Notes under the pieces: model-generated
What the model was told of the DNA's origin: nothing
The model's input: the letters and a program-made list of their open reading frames with translations, nothing else
Database searches by the model: none
Shown here: piece by piece, positions 47,834 to 56,859 of the stretch
Layout of the letters: each line of letters begins with the position of its first letter
Position numbering within the stretch: the stretch's first letter is position 1
Translations under genes and position numbers: made by a program
Assembly: GCA_017999915.1 (NCBI GenBank)
Contig: JAGNKX010000015.1
Coordinates: forward strand, 1 to 64,000
Direction: 5' to 3'
DNA: 64,000 bases
Origin: Spirochaetota bacterium
GTDB lineage: Bacteria; Spirochaetota; UBA4802; UBA5550

Positions 47834-48937
47834 TTAATTTTCGCTCTCGAGCTCCTTTTTCTTTTTGCGGACGGCGGTCATTTTTGAAACCACGATTGAC
47901 GCTTCGAAAAGGAAATACAGGGGTATCGCGACAAGGGCTTGGGTCAAAATGTCCGTTGTCGGCGTTACCACGGCGGAGAGGATAAAAATGACGACGATGG
48001 CCCATTTTCTGTTATTTGAGAGAAGATAGGGCGTTATCATGCCGATACGGGTGAGAATCATGATCAGTATGGGGAACTCGAATATCACCCCCATGAAGAA
48101 GCAGAACAGGAACACGAAGCTGATATACTCGCTGGCCCCGATGACGCTGGTGATGTCCTTGGCGACGAAGCTGAGGAGCATCTTGACCGTAAAGGGCATC
48201 AGGAGAAAATACACGAACGACACGCCGGAATAAAACAGCAGGATGGACGCTATGAGGGCCACGCGCGAAAACATGCGGTCCTTCTTCGTTATGGCGGGAA
48301 GGATGAATCGCCAAACCTGGAAAATGAGGAAGGGCAGAGTCACGATGAATGCCGCGATGGCCGAAACCTTGAGTCGCATCATGAAGCCTTCGGCGAGCTT
48401 GAAAACGTTGAGCTTCAGGCCGGTATCGATAAAGGGCTTATTGATGACGTAGAGCAGTTCATCGGAAAAAACGAAGGCCGCCACGGTTAGGATGATGAAT
48501 GTTATGAGGGTTATCAGTATCCTGGACCTGATCTCGTCCAGGTGATCGACGAAGCTCATGGGGATGTCGCCGCGATTAAGGGCTTCAGGATCGACTTCGT
48601 CGGGTTCTTCGTCGGTTTCAGATTTCAGGACCTTTTTATCGGAGTCGTCATGCCTGGCGAAAAAATGTATAACGCGCTCAAGGGTCGACATGCCCACGGT
48701 TCCCGCGGTTATGACGGGATGGCTTTTAACCGCTTCTTTTATCTGCGTCAGGGGGTTGATGACCTGGTTGGGCTGTGATTCCGGAGCTTTAACGCTTTCG
48801 GTCACGACCGGCGCCTGCGCCGTATCGGTTTTTTTTGGTGATTTTTTTGCGACAGCCTTTTTCTTCGGGGCTGGTTTTTTCTTTTTTTCAGCCGGGTTTT
48901 CCGTTTTTTCCGGCTTCGGATTCCTGGTAGTGGCCAA
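47834..48937 (-). CDS. tatC: Twin-arginine translocase TatC with long N-terminal extension
   Basis: 367 residues from a TTG start with CAGGAG upstream. Residues about 125-360 are a complete TatC: SFVDHLDEIRSRILI at the start of helix 1, then six transmembrane segments, with the conserved FEFPILIMILTRIGMI in helix 4 and SAVVTPTTDILTQALVAIPL in helix 5. The first 120 residues are an extra Lys/Pro/Ala-rich tail (PEKTENPAEKKKKPAPKKKA) and an acidic stretch, not found in usual TatC proteins of 240-260 residues. tatA/tatB are not nearby. TatC receives folded twin-arginine substrates. Confidence 0.95.
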   Translation of the reverse strand: MATTRNPKPEKTENPAEKKKKPAPKKKAVAKKSPKKTDTAQAPVVTESVKAPESQPNQVINPLTQIKEAVKSHPVITAGTVGMSTLERVIHFFARHDDSDKKVLKSETDEEPDEVDPEALNRGDIPMSFVDHLDEIRSRILITLITFIILTVAAFVFSDELLYVINKPFIDTGLKLNVFKLAEGFMMRLKVSAIAAFIVTLPFLIFQVWRFILPAITKKDRMFSRVALIASILLFYSGVSFVYFLLMPFTVKMLLSFVAKDITSVIGASEYISFVFLFCFFMGVIFEFPILIMILTRIGMITPYLLSNNRKWAIVVIFILSAVVTPTTDILTQALVAIPLYFLFEASIVVSKMTAVRKKKKELESEN

Positions 48938-49051
48938 GGGATTGCTCCTGGAAATAAAAAAACGTTCCTGATAGAATTATAGGTATGGTGTTGATTACGA
49001 TAGAAGCTGTCAAGTATTTTAGATCGGCAAAAGCGGTGTAACGGTTGATTT

Positions 49052-49147
49052 GATCGCAGCGCTTTCAAAATCCGGAGCCAGGTTCCGCCTATATGTGAGC
49101 GCACAACATTATGCTGCTAAATACCCCTTAGCTTGCTGAGGGGTATA
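49052..49147. repeat. TACCCC-TAGCTTGCTG-GGGGTA repeat, copy 1
   Basis: From GATCGCAGCGCT to GGGGTAT this shares with 62836-62930 the words GATCGCAGCGCT, CCGGAG, GCGCA-AACATTATGC, AAATACCCC and TAGCTTGCTG-GGGGTAT. The right half folds as a hairpin (ATACCCC/GGGGTAT). Copy lies upstream of tatC, on the side of its start. The rest of 48938-49611 is AT-rich, with nothing else recognised except the hairpin at 49539. Confidence 0.75.
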
Positions 49148-49538
49148 TTATTGGTGCGGTAACCATCTCCGGGGCGCCTCGTTGTTATCACAGGATGCGA
49201 CAGGGGGGCGGGAAGCGGCTCCCGCAGACCGCCATGGCTGTTGTCCATTGAATGGGCTTTGCAATAATTTGTACAATGTGTCAGCAAAATTGGGATTTTA
49301 TGATTAATTTAAGTTGACATTTTAAATTATTAATGGCAGAAAAAATCAACAAGGAACCAATTCTCTCAATGGTTCTTTAGCGCATGTCAAAATATGAACA
49401 TCTGATAAGATACTGTTGAATATGCATTGTTGCGCTTAGGGCGCTGAAACATAATTATTGCGCAGATTATCAGGGCCGCTTTGTATAATTGCTTTTTTAA
49501 ATGCTGATATCAATGATAAAAGTTGCGGTGCAACGGTA

Positions 49539-49561
49539 GCAAAAGAACCTGTTTCTTTTGC
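49539..49561 (+). promoter_or_regulatory. Hairpin in the acyl-CoA synthetase leader
   Basis: GCAAAAGAA-cctgt-TTCTTTTGC is a perfect 9-bp stem 50 bases before the ATG. It could be a regulatory leader hairpin or a protein-binding palindrome. A TTGACA at 49314-49319 lies further upstream, but no -10 is clear. Confidence 0.45.
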
Positions 49562-49611
49562 CGTTCATATTTTTTTGCATGTCTAATTTACAATAAAAAA
49601 AGGGGGTCTTC

Positions 49612-51426
49612 ATGGCAAAGTTAAAAGAAACCTGTATGCCGGCGATTTTTCAGAATCAGGCTGAAAAGCTCGGCAATAAGGCCTGCGTCGCTTATAAGAA
49701 GGGCGGCAGGTACGTGGACATATCATGGACCGATATGAACCGCATGATCCATGATCTCGCGTATTACCTGCTTTCCATTGGCGTGAAAAAAGGCGACAAG
49801 ATCGCTCTCTTCTCGCCGAACCGGTGGGAATGGTGGGTGGCAAGCCAGGCAACGCTTTCCATCGGCGCGATCAGCGTTCCCATTTACGCGACCAACTCGT
49901 CGGAGGAGTGCCTGTATATAATCGATAATTCCGATTCCCGGGCGTGTTTTGTGGGCACCGAAGACCACCTGAACAGGATCCTCAAGGTAAAGCCGAAGCT
50001 CAAAAAGCTGAAGCAGGTCATCGTGTTCGATGATATTAACAAGAAGATAAAAGACGTCCTGAATATCAACGAGGCCTATAAGATCGGCCAGGGATACAAG
50101 AACAAGAAAGAATTCGACAAGCGCCTGGCGGCGATCAAGCCGGATGATGTTTCGACACTGATATACACCTCGGGAACCACCGGGAACCCCAAGGGCGTCA
50201 TGCTGATGCATTCCAATTTCGTCTCCAACGCGTCGATTATCTACAATGAGGTGAAAGATTTTATAACTCCTGATGATGTTTTTCTGTCATTCCTGCCTCT
50301 GTCGCACTCTTTGGAGATGACGGCCGGTTATTACATTCCGGTCACTGTCGGCTCGAAGGTTGCCTTCGCCGAAGATATTTCCAAGCTGATGGAGAACTTC
50401 CAGGAAGTGCGGCCCACGATCATCATCAGTGTACCGCGGATTTACGAAAAGGTTCATGCCGGCATCCTGGCCAAGGTCGCCGACGGATCGGGCCTGAAAA
50501 AAGCCATCTTCAACTGGGCCATGGCCACCGCTGCCAAAAACCTTCCGTACCAGTGCAAGAATATACCGCGCACAGGTCTTTTCGCGAAGCGGTTTAACCT
50601 GGCGAATAAGCTCGTGTTCTCAAAACTCCAGGAGGCCATCGGTCTTAACAAGCTCCGCTTTGCCATTTCCGGCGGCGGCCCCCTGTCGGTGTCTGATGCG
50701 GAATTCTTCATAGGCATGGGCGTGACGATCCTGGAGGGATTCGGCCTCACGGAAACGACCCCGGTAACCCATTTCAACCGGCCCGGTAATATAAAACCCG
50801 GAACCGTCGGACACGCGATACCGCAGACCAAGGTCAAGATCGCCGATGACGGCGAGCTCCTTATCAAGGGCCCGCAGGTCATGAAGGGCTATTACAAGAA
50901 TCCGGCCGCGACCAAGGAAGTGTTCACCAAGGACGGCTATTTCAGAACCGGCGACATCGCGGCCATCGATGACGAGGGCTTCATGAAGATAACGGGAAGG
51001 ATCAAGGACATCATCGTAACCGCGGGCGGAAAGAACATCTCACCGCAGAACATCGAGAATAGCCTGAAGACCTCCCAGTTCATCGAGCAGGTAGCGGTCA
51101 TCGGCGATCGGAGGAAGTACCTGACGGCTCTGGTCATCCCGGCCTTCGACACCCTCACGAAGTGGGCGAAGAAAAACGGCCTCGATGCCACCGGTCATAA
51201 GGACCTGATCGAGCGGGAAGAGGTGCGGAACCTCATCGCCGGCGAGATAGAGAAATACACCAAGCAGTACGCCCGGGTGGAGCAGATCCGGAAATTCAAG
51301 CTCCTCGACGCGGAGTGGACACAGCAGACAGGAGAGCTCACTCCCACCCAGAAGGTCAAGCGGCGGATAATCGAGTCCAAATACGCGAAAGAAATCGACA
51401 ATCTTTATCCGGCTGACGCCGATTAA
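49612..51426 (+). CDS. fadD: Long-chain fatty-acid-CoA ligase
   Basis: 604 residues, AAGGGGG before the ATG. ANL-superfamily adenylating enzyme that activates long-chain fatty acids. Visible motifs: A3 phosphate loop IYTSGTTGNPKGVML near residue 187, A4/A5 region FLPLSHSLEMTAGYY and LEGFGLTETTPVTHF, A7 YFRTGDIAAIDDEGF, A8 ITGRIKDIIVTAGGKNISP with the hinge, and the A10 lysine near the end (GELTPTQKVKRRII). Length and motifs fit FadD15-type synthetases. It is followed by an intrinsic terminator. Whether the acids go to lipid synthesis or beta-oxidation cannot be told. Confidence 0.93.
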   Translation: MAKLKETCMPAIFQNQAEKLGNKACVAYKKGGRYVDISWTDMNRMIHDLAYYLLSIGVKKGDKIALFSPNRWEWWVASQATLSIGAISVPIYATNSSEECLYIIDNSDSRACFVGTEDHLNRILKVKPKLKKLKQVIVFDDINKKIKDVLNINEAYKIGQGYKNKKEFDKRLAAIKPDDVSTLIYTSGTTGNPKGVMLMHSNFVSNASIIYNEVKDFITPDDVFLSFLPLSHSLEMTAGYYIPVTVGSKVAFAEDISKLMENFQEVRPTIIISVPRIYEKVHAGILAKVADGSGLKKAIFNWAMATAAKNLPYQCKNIPRTGLFAKRFNLANKLVFSKLQEAIGLNKLRFAISGGGPLSVSDAEFFIGMGVTILEGFGLTETTPVTHFNRPGNIKPGTVGHAIPQTKVKIADDGELLIKGPQVMKGYYKNPAATKEVFTKDGYFRTGDIAAIDDEGFMKITGRIKDIIVTAGGKNISPQNIENSLKTSQFIEQVAVIGDRRKYLTALVIPAFDTLTKWAKKNGLDATGHKDLIEREEVRNLIAGEIEKYTKQYARVEQIRKFKLLDAEWTQQTGELTPTQKVKRRIIESKYAKEIDNLYPADAD

Positions 51427-51458
51427 GCGTACGCTTGCCTGTTAAGTATGACTAAAAA

Positions 51459-51484
51459 AAAGGGCCTCCGGGCCCTTTTTTATT
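51459..51484 (+). terminator. Terminator of the acyl-CoA synthetase gene
   Basis: AGGGCC-tccg-GGCCCT in the form AAAAGGGCC/GGCCCTTTTTT, about 35 bases after the stop codon. The A- and T-runs make it usable on both strands. Confidence 0.85.
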
Positions 51485-51490
51485 GTCCCT

Positions 51491-51527
51491 GACAGCCGCC
51501 GCGCCGCCGAAGGCGGCGTGGCGGCTG
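51491..51527. repeat. ACAGCCGCC hairpin after the acyl-CoA synthetase gene
   Basis: ACAGCCGCC and GGCGGCTGT pair around CGCCGCC-gaa-GGCGGCG, followed by nine A. It resembles the GC-rich palindrome at 39951 in position, directly behind a terminator, but not in sequence. Confidence 0.6.
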
Positions 51528-51594
51528 TTAAAAAAAAATATTTCTGGACAATTCGGGGCTCATCCTTTAGCAGTTCCACATCCGAGGATTATGA

Positions 51595-54582
51595 ATGATA
51601 AGCGCCACGTACCGCATTGAAGTTTTTCACAGGACCAGCGATCCCCGTTGCGAGGTCGTGCGTAAAAAGCTGGCCGGCCTCGGGTTTCCCATCACCGCCG
51701 TCCACATATCCGATAACTATCTCATCAACGCCGCCATCGACGACGGCCATGCGGCGGCTGTGGCGCGTCTCCTGGTCCAGCCGGTCATACAGGATTTCCT
51801 GGTGAACAGGCCCTATACGCCCGAAGGATTCGACTATGCCGTTGAAATCGGCTTCCTTCCCGGCGTCACCGACAATATAGCCCATACCGTGCGCGAATCC
51901 ATCGAAGACCTGTTAAAGGTCCATCTTGACATCGATAAGTCGGTCTTTTCCACGATCACCTATTTCTTTTCCGGCGGCCTTTCGGAAAGCGACGTGGCAA
52001 GCATAAGCACGGAGCTGTACAACCCCCTCATACAGAGGAGGAAGCTGCTTTCCTCGGCCGACTACATGCGCCAGTCCGGCATGGGCAGGGAACTGCCCGT
52101 GGTGAGCATCCACGAGCGGCCCGACGCCGACGAGGTGGACCTCGGCGTCTCCGATGATGAGCTCCGGAAGATCGCGCGTGACGGGATCAGGGAGCGTGAC
52201 GGGTCCCGGCGCGGGCCCCTGGCCCTGGACATGGCCTCCATGAACGCGATCCGCGAGTACTTCTCCGGGACCGAAAAGAGAAATCCCACAGACATCGAGC
52301 TCGAGTCGATCGCCCAGACCTGGAGCGAGCACTGCAAGCATACCATCTTTGCAGCTGAAATGGACGATGATATGCCTGAAGGGATATTCCGCAGCTACAT
52401 CCGGGAGGCGACCGTGAGGATCCGCCGCGATCTCGGCGATAAGGATTTCTGCGTGTCAGTGTTCACGGACAATGCCGGCGGCATCGAGTTTGACGAGAAT
52501 TATATAATATCGGACAAGGTGGAGACGCACAACAGCCCCAGTGCACTGGACCCCTTCGGCGGAGCCATTACCGGCATCGTGGGTGTCAACCGCGACTCCA
52601 TCGGCTTCGGCATGGGATCGCGGCCCGTGGCCAACCGTTACGGCTTCTGCTATGCCGATCCCTTCGATACCAGGCCTTTGTACAAGAGCAGGGACCGGGC
52701 AAGCAGGATGCTCTCGCCCCGGCGCATCATGGAAGGGGTGATTCATGGCGTGAACGCCGGCGGCAACACCTCGGGGATACCGACGCCCCAGGGCTTCGTC
52801 TATTTCGACGAGCGCTACAAGGGGAAGCCCCTGGTTTTTGTCGGCACCGTGGGGCTCATGCCGAAGACCGTTAACGGTATATCGTCCTGCTCCAAGAAGG
52901 CCATGGCGGGGGACGCCATCGTCATGATCGGGGGCCGCGTGGGCCGCGACGGCATCCACGGCGCGACCTTCTCGTCCGAGGCCCTCTCGTCGGGGAGCCC
53001 GGCCACAGCCGTGCAGATCGGTGACCCCATCACCCAGAAAAAGCTCTCCGACGCGATCGTGAAGGAAGCCCGCGACCGGGGCCTGTACCATTCCATAACC
53101 GACAACGGCGCCGGCGGACTTTCCTGCTCCGTGGCGGAGATGGCCCGGGAATGCGGCGGCTTTGAGGTGGACCTCGAGAAGGTGCCCCTCAAGTACCCGG
53201 GCCTGGCTCCCTGGCAGATCTGGGTGAGCGAGTCGCAGGAGCGGATGACCGCGTCCATTCCCCTGGACAGGCTCGACGAGTTCATCGGCCTCATGGGACG
53301 CCGCGGCGTCGAGGCCACCGCGATCGGCACCTTCAGGGAGGGAAATCGGGGCGTCGTCCGGTACGACGGCAAGGTCATATTCGACCTGGACATGTCGTTC
53401 CTTCATGACGGCCTCCCCAGGAAAAAGCTCACATCATCCTATACGAAAGAAAAACATCCCTATCCGGCCTTTTCGGATCCGGGGGAGATGTCCGGTATAT
53501 TCCGCGACATGGCGGGGCGGCTCAACACCGCCGGCTTTGCCTTCATTTCGACGCAGTACGACCACGAAGTTCAGGCCAACTCGGTGATAAAGCCGCTCCA
53601 GGGACGGGGCGGGGTCAACGGTAACGCCACCGTGATACGGCCCGTCCTCGATTCATACCGTGGCGTGGTGCTCTCCCAGGGGCTCTACCCCTCCTACAGT
53701 GACATCGACACCTACTGGATGGCGGCCTGTTCGATCGACACGGCGGTTCGAAACGCCGTTTCTGCCGGCGGGCGCATGGAGAAGCTGGCCATCCTGGACA
53801 ATTTCTGCTGGTGCGATTCCAACAACCCGGAGCGCCTCGGCCAGCTCCGCGAGGCGGCCCGGGCGTGCCGCGATTTTGCCGTCGCCTACCGGACGCCCTT
53901 CATTTCCGGTAAGGACAGCATGTTCAACGATTTCCGCGGATACGACGAGAACTTCAACGAGAAACTGATATCCATTCCGCCCACGCTGCTGGTCTCGTCC
54001 ATCGGCGTGGTCGACGACATTCGGAAGTGCCAGACCATGGACTTCAAGTTTCCCGGCGACCTGGTCTATATCATCGGGATGACCAGGGACGAGATGGGCG
54101 GAAGCGAATACCTTGCCTACCGCGGCGAGAAATTGTCCGGCCGGGGTTATATCGGCGATTCGGTGCCGGAGGTCCCGGCGGAGGGCTTTATCGATACTTA
54201 CCGGGCCCTGGAAAAGGCCATCGGCGGAGGCCTCGTGTCATCGTGCCTGAGCGTGGAGCGGGGCGGCCTGGGCCTGGCGCTGGCGAAATCCGCCCTTGCC
54301 GGGATGCTCGGCCTTTCTGCGGACCTTTCCGCGGTGCCGTCGGATGCCGGCAGGAACGATACGGTGCTGTACTCCGAGTCGCAGGGGAGGGTCCTGGTTT
54401 CGGTCGATCCTGAAAAAAAGAAAGAATTCGAGGGGCTTTTCACCGGTCTGCCCCTGGGCCTGATCGGAGCTGTCATGGAAAAGCCTGTCATTGAAATTGC
54501 CGGGTTAAAAAAGAATACGATTATCCGAACCGATATTGAGTCGCTCATGGCGGCATACAAGGGATTGTTCAAGGATTTTTAG
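51595..54582 (+). CDS. purL: Phosphoribosylformylglycinamidine synthase, synthetase subunit PurL
   Basis: 995 residues. Residues 1-75 are PurS-like (YRIEVFHRTSDPRCEVVRKK), then a linker and the two ATP-binding AIR-synthase-type halves. Signatures: QTWSEHCKHTIF, VETHNSPSALDPFGGA, GVIHGVNAGGNTSGIPTP, GRDGIHGATFSS, TDNGAGGLSCSVAEM, and the second half GKDSMFN. Thus it has the order of the large enterobacterial/eukaryotic PurL, but without the C-terminal glutaminase, which is the next gene. It converts FGAR to FGAM with ATP and ammonia. GAGG precedes the ATG. Confidence 0.95.
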   Translation: MISATYRIEVFHRTSDPRCEVVRKKLAGLGFPITAVHISDNYLINAAIDDGHAAAVARLLVQPVIQDFLVNRPYTPEGFDYAVEIGFLPGVTDNIAHTVRESIEDLLKVHLDIDKSVFSTITYFFSGGLSESDVASISTELYNPLIQRRKLLSSADYMRQSGMGRELPVVSIHERPDADEVDLGVSDDELRKIARDGIRERDGSRRGPLALDMASMNAIREYFSGTEKRNPTDIELESIAQTWSEHCKHTIFAAEMDDDMPEGIFRSYIREATVRIRRDLGDKDFCVSVFTDNAGGIEFDENYIISDKVETHNSPSALDPFGGAITGIVGVNRDSIGFGMGSRPVANRYGFCYADPFDTRPLYKSRDRASRMLSPRRIMEGVIHGVNAGGNTSGIPTPQGFVYFDERYKGKPLVFVGTVGLMPKTVNGISSCSKKAMAGDAIVMIGGRVGRDGIHGATFSSEALSSGSPATAVQIGDPITQKKLSDAIVKEARDRGLYHSITDNGAGGLSCSVAEMARECGGFEVDLEKVPLKYPGLAPWQIWVSESQERMTASIPLDRLDEFIGLMGRRGVEATAIGTFREGNRGVVRYDGKVIFDLDMSFLHDGLPRKKLTSSYTKEKHPYPAFSDPGEMSGIFRDMAGRLNTAGFAFISTQYDHEVQANSVIKPLQGRGGVNGNATVIRPVLDSYRGVVLSQGLYPSYSDIDTYWMAACSIDTAVRNAVSAGGRMEKLAILDNFCWCDSNNPERLGQLREAARACRDFAVAYRTPFISGKDSMFNDFRGYDENFNEKLISIPPTLLVSSIGVVDDIRKCQTMDFKFPGDLVYIIGMTRDEMGGSEYLAYRGEKLSGRGYIGDSVPEVPAEGFIDTYRALEKAIGGGLVSSCLSVERGGLGLALAKSALAGMLGLSADLSAVPSDAGRNDTVLYSESQGRVLVSVDPEKKKEFEGLFTGLPLGLIGAVMEKPVIEIAGLKKNTIIRTDIESLMAAYKGLFKDF

Positions 54583-54610
54583 CCCCCCGTCCCCCGGAGG
54601 GGGCGCGGAG

Positions 54611-55435
54611 ATGGAAAAATATTTTATGGCAAAGCCAAGAGTATTAGTATTAACCGGATACGGCATCAACTGCGATGACGAGACCGCATTTGCGTTCAGA
54701 AAGGCCGGGGCCGACGCGGACATCGTGCATGTCAATGACCTGATCGAGAACCGCGCCCTCCTTGACCGGTTCCAGGTCTTTGCCTTCCCCGGCGGATTTT
54801 CCTACGGCGACGACACCGGCAGCGGGAAGGCCCTGGGCAACAGGATCAAGAACAACCTGATGGAGGAGCTGCGGAGGTTCGCCGATCGCGACACCCTTAT
54901 CCTGGGCATATGCAACGGGTTCCAGGTCATGACCAACATCGGCCTGATCCCCGCCCTGGACGGTTTCACCGGCGACGCGGAGGCGGCCCTGGAGCACAAC
55001 AGGACTTTCCGCTACCAGTGTCGGTGGGTGGACCTGGCCGTTGAGAAGGGCTCGCCCTCGGTGTTCACGCGCGGCATCGGACGGCTCCACATCCCGGTGG
55101 CCCACGGCGAGGGCAATTTCTTCGCGCCGGAGGAAACGCTGCGGCGCATCGAAAAGGACGGGCTGGTCACCATGCGCTACGTGAAGCCCGGAGGCGGCCC
55201 CGCTGCGGGAGAATTTCCCTATAATCCCAACGGCTCCCTGAATGATATAGCCTCGATCTGCGACCGCACCGGGAGGATCATGGGAATGATGCCGCACCCC
55301 GAGCGGGGGATGTTTTTTACCCAGCGCGACGACTGGACCTGTATACGCGAACAATTTACGCGGGAGGGAAAGGATATTCCGGAGGAGTCGGACGGTTTTA
55401 TCATATTTAAGAACGCAGTGGAGTATTTTAGTTAG
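54611..55435 (+). CDS. purQ: Phosphoribosylformylglycinamidine synthase, glutaminase subunit PurQ
   Basis: 274 residues, 28 bases after purL. A class I glutamine amidotransferase: VLTGYGINCDDETAFAFRKA at the N terminus, AFPGGFSYGDD for the oxyanion region, nucleophile LGICNGFQVM, and MGMMPHPERGMF with the His-Glu pair. It matches the glutaminase domain that is fused to large PurL proteins, and it supplies ammonia to PurL. ATG 54611 is used; ATG 54626 (MAKPRV) also fits. A hairpin follows the gene. Confidence 0.93.
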   Translation: MEKYFMAKPRVLVLTGYGINCDDETAFAFRKAGADADIVHVNDLIENRALLDRFQVFAFPGGFSYGDDTGSGKALGNRIKNNLMEELRRFADRDTLILGICNGFQVMTNIGLIPALDGFTGDAEAALEHNRTFRYQCRWVDLAVEKGSPSVFTRGIGRLHIPVAHGEGNFFAPEETLRRIEKDGLVTMRYVKPGGGPAAGEFPYNPNGSLNDIASICDRTGRIMGMMPHPERGMFFTQRDDWTCIREQFTREGKDIPEESDGFIIFKNAVEYFS

Positions 55436-55516
55436 GAAAACCGTTATGCTCGGCATGTGAGAACATAATACCATACGCGGTCATGCTGAGCATGTCGAAG
55501 CATAGCCCGCGGCAGA

Positions 55517-55556
55517 GGGGTCACCTTTGACAGGCTCGGGGTGGCCCCGTTCTTTT
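55517..55556 (+). terminator. Hairpin with T-tract after purQ
   Basis: GGGGTCACC (55517-55525) pairs with GGTGGCCCC (55540-55548, one G-T pair), followed by GTTCTTTTT. It is a plausible terminator but also matches the widespread CCTTTGACAGGCTCGGGGTG type of repeat, and CATGCTGAGCATGTCGAAGC just upstream is another common REP phrase. Confidence 0.6.
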
Positions 55557-55573
55557 TACAAGGAGGAAACAAG

Positions 55574-56602
55574 ATGAGTCTGAATTACATTCGAAAGTAT
55601 CCGTCGCCCGGTGAGATCCTGGAAAGCAACCCCCTTCCGGTGGACCTTCGGGACGTCAAGAAAAAGCGCGATGAAGTGATACGCGACATATTTACCGGCG
55701 GCGACAGCCGCATGCTCCTGCTGATAGGACCCTGCTCCGCCCACCACGCGGAAGCGGTGTACGAGTACGTATCCAGGCTGTCGAGGCTCCAGGAGCGCGT
55801 TAAGGAGAAGCTGGTGCTGATGCCGCGCATCTACACCAACAAGCCGCGCACCACCGGCAAGGGCTACAAGGGAATGCTTCACCAGCCGGATCACCGCGAG
55901 AAGCCGGACATGACCAAGGGCCTGCTGGCGATACGCGAAATGCACATCAAGGCCCTGTCCGTATCGCATCTGCCTGCGGCGGACGAGATGCTCTACCCGG
56001 GCAATTACCCGTACCTGGCGGATATCCTGTCTTACGTGGCCGTGGGCGCCCGCTCCGTGGAAAACCAGGAGCACCGCCTCACCGTGAGCGGCCTGGACGT
56101 CCCGGTGGGCCTGAAGAACCCCACGTCGGGGGACCTGCGTGTCATGATAGACTCGATCTACGCCGCCCAGCAGGCCCATACCTTCGTCTATAACGGATGG
56201 GAGGTCGCCACCAGCGGCAATCCCCTGGCCCACGGCGTGGTGCGCGGCTCCGTGGACCGCTACGGCAACCATTTCCCCAATTATCACTACGAGGACCTTA
56301 TCGTCCTTACGGAAATGTACCTGGACCGGTCCCTGGAGAACCCGTCGATCATCATCGACGCCAACCATTCCAACTCGGGCAAAAAGTACCGGGAGCAGCC
56401 GCGCATCATCATGGAGGTGATGAGGAGCGTGAAGTATTCCGAGCTCTTGAGGAAGATGGTGAAGGGCTTCATGGTGGAGAGCTATCTCCTTGAGGGCGCC
56501 CAGGACCCGTCGGGCAACGAGTTCGGCAAGTCGATTACCGACGCGTGCCTCGGGTGGGAGGATTCGGAGCGGTTCGTGCTGGAGCTGGCGGATTTTCTGT
56601 AG
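55574..56602 (+). CDS. aroF: 3-deoxy-7-phosphoheptulonate (DAHP) synthase, class I
   Basis: 342 residues from ATG 55574, with AAGGAGG seven bases upstream; an earlier frame start at 55541 lies ahead of the ribosome site. Condenses PEP and erythrose-4-phosphate, the first shikimate step. Motifs: LLLIGPCSAHH, MPRIYTNKPRTTGKGYKG, VGARSVENQEHR, GLKNPTSGD, and IIDANHSNSGKKY with the metal His. This is the AroFGH type; which isozyme (feedback ligand) cannot be read. The gene is alone, with a MITE-like element following. Confidence 0.94.
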   Translation: MSLNYIRKYPSPGEILESNPLPVDLRDVKKKRDEVIRDIFTGGDSRMLLLIGPCSAHHAEAVYEYVSRLSRLQERVKEKLVLMPRIYTNKPRTTGKGYKGMLHQPDHREKPDMTKGLLAIREMHIKALSVSHLPAADEMLYPGNYPYLADILSYVAVGARSVENQEHRLTVSGLDVPVGLKNPTSGDLRVMIDSIYAAQQAHTFVYNGWEVATSGNPLAHGVVRGSVDRYGNHFPNYHYEDLIVLTEMYLDRSLENPSIIIDANHSNSGKKYREQPRIIMEVMRSVKYSELLRKMVKGFMVESYLLEGAQDPSGNEFGKSITDACLGWEDSERFVLELADFL

Positions 56603-56632
56603 GATCCTCACCCGCGCTCCGCGGGTTATATG

Positions 56633-56826
56633 CCCTCACCCCCCGGCCCCCTCTCCCATTAAAAAGTTAAGAAAGGAGAGGGGGAGCATTAGTATATATA
56701 TTCTTACGAAAACCCTCTCCTTTTTCCCAAGCTTAATGGGAGAGGCTCCCGACAGGAGGTCGCAGTGCCGAGCGCGGCCAGGACGGCCAAAAAGCGCTCG
56801 GCGTGCCCCGGAGGGGCGGGTGAGGG
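56633..56826. mobile_element. MITE-like CCCTCACCC element, copy B
   Basis: It begins CCCTCACCCCCCGGCCCC, continues with TCTCCCATTAAA, AAGAAAGGAGAGGGG and GAAAACCCTCTCC, and ends with GGCGGGTGAGGG. The left part aligns with 46363-46498. Between TAATGGGAGAGG and the right end it carries about 75 extra bases including GCCGAGCGC ... GCGCTCGGC, a nested hairpin. A partial left end (CCTCACCCGCGC) lies at 56606. It separates aroF from adk. Confidence 0.7.
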
Positions 56827-56859
56827 CTCACAAAGGGTTGAAGTAAAAGATGATTTGGA

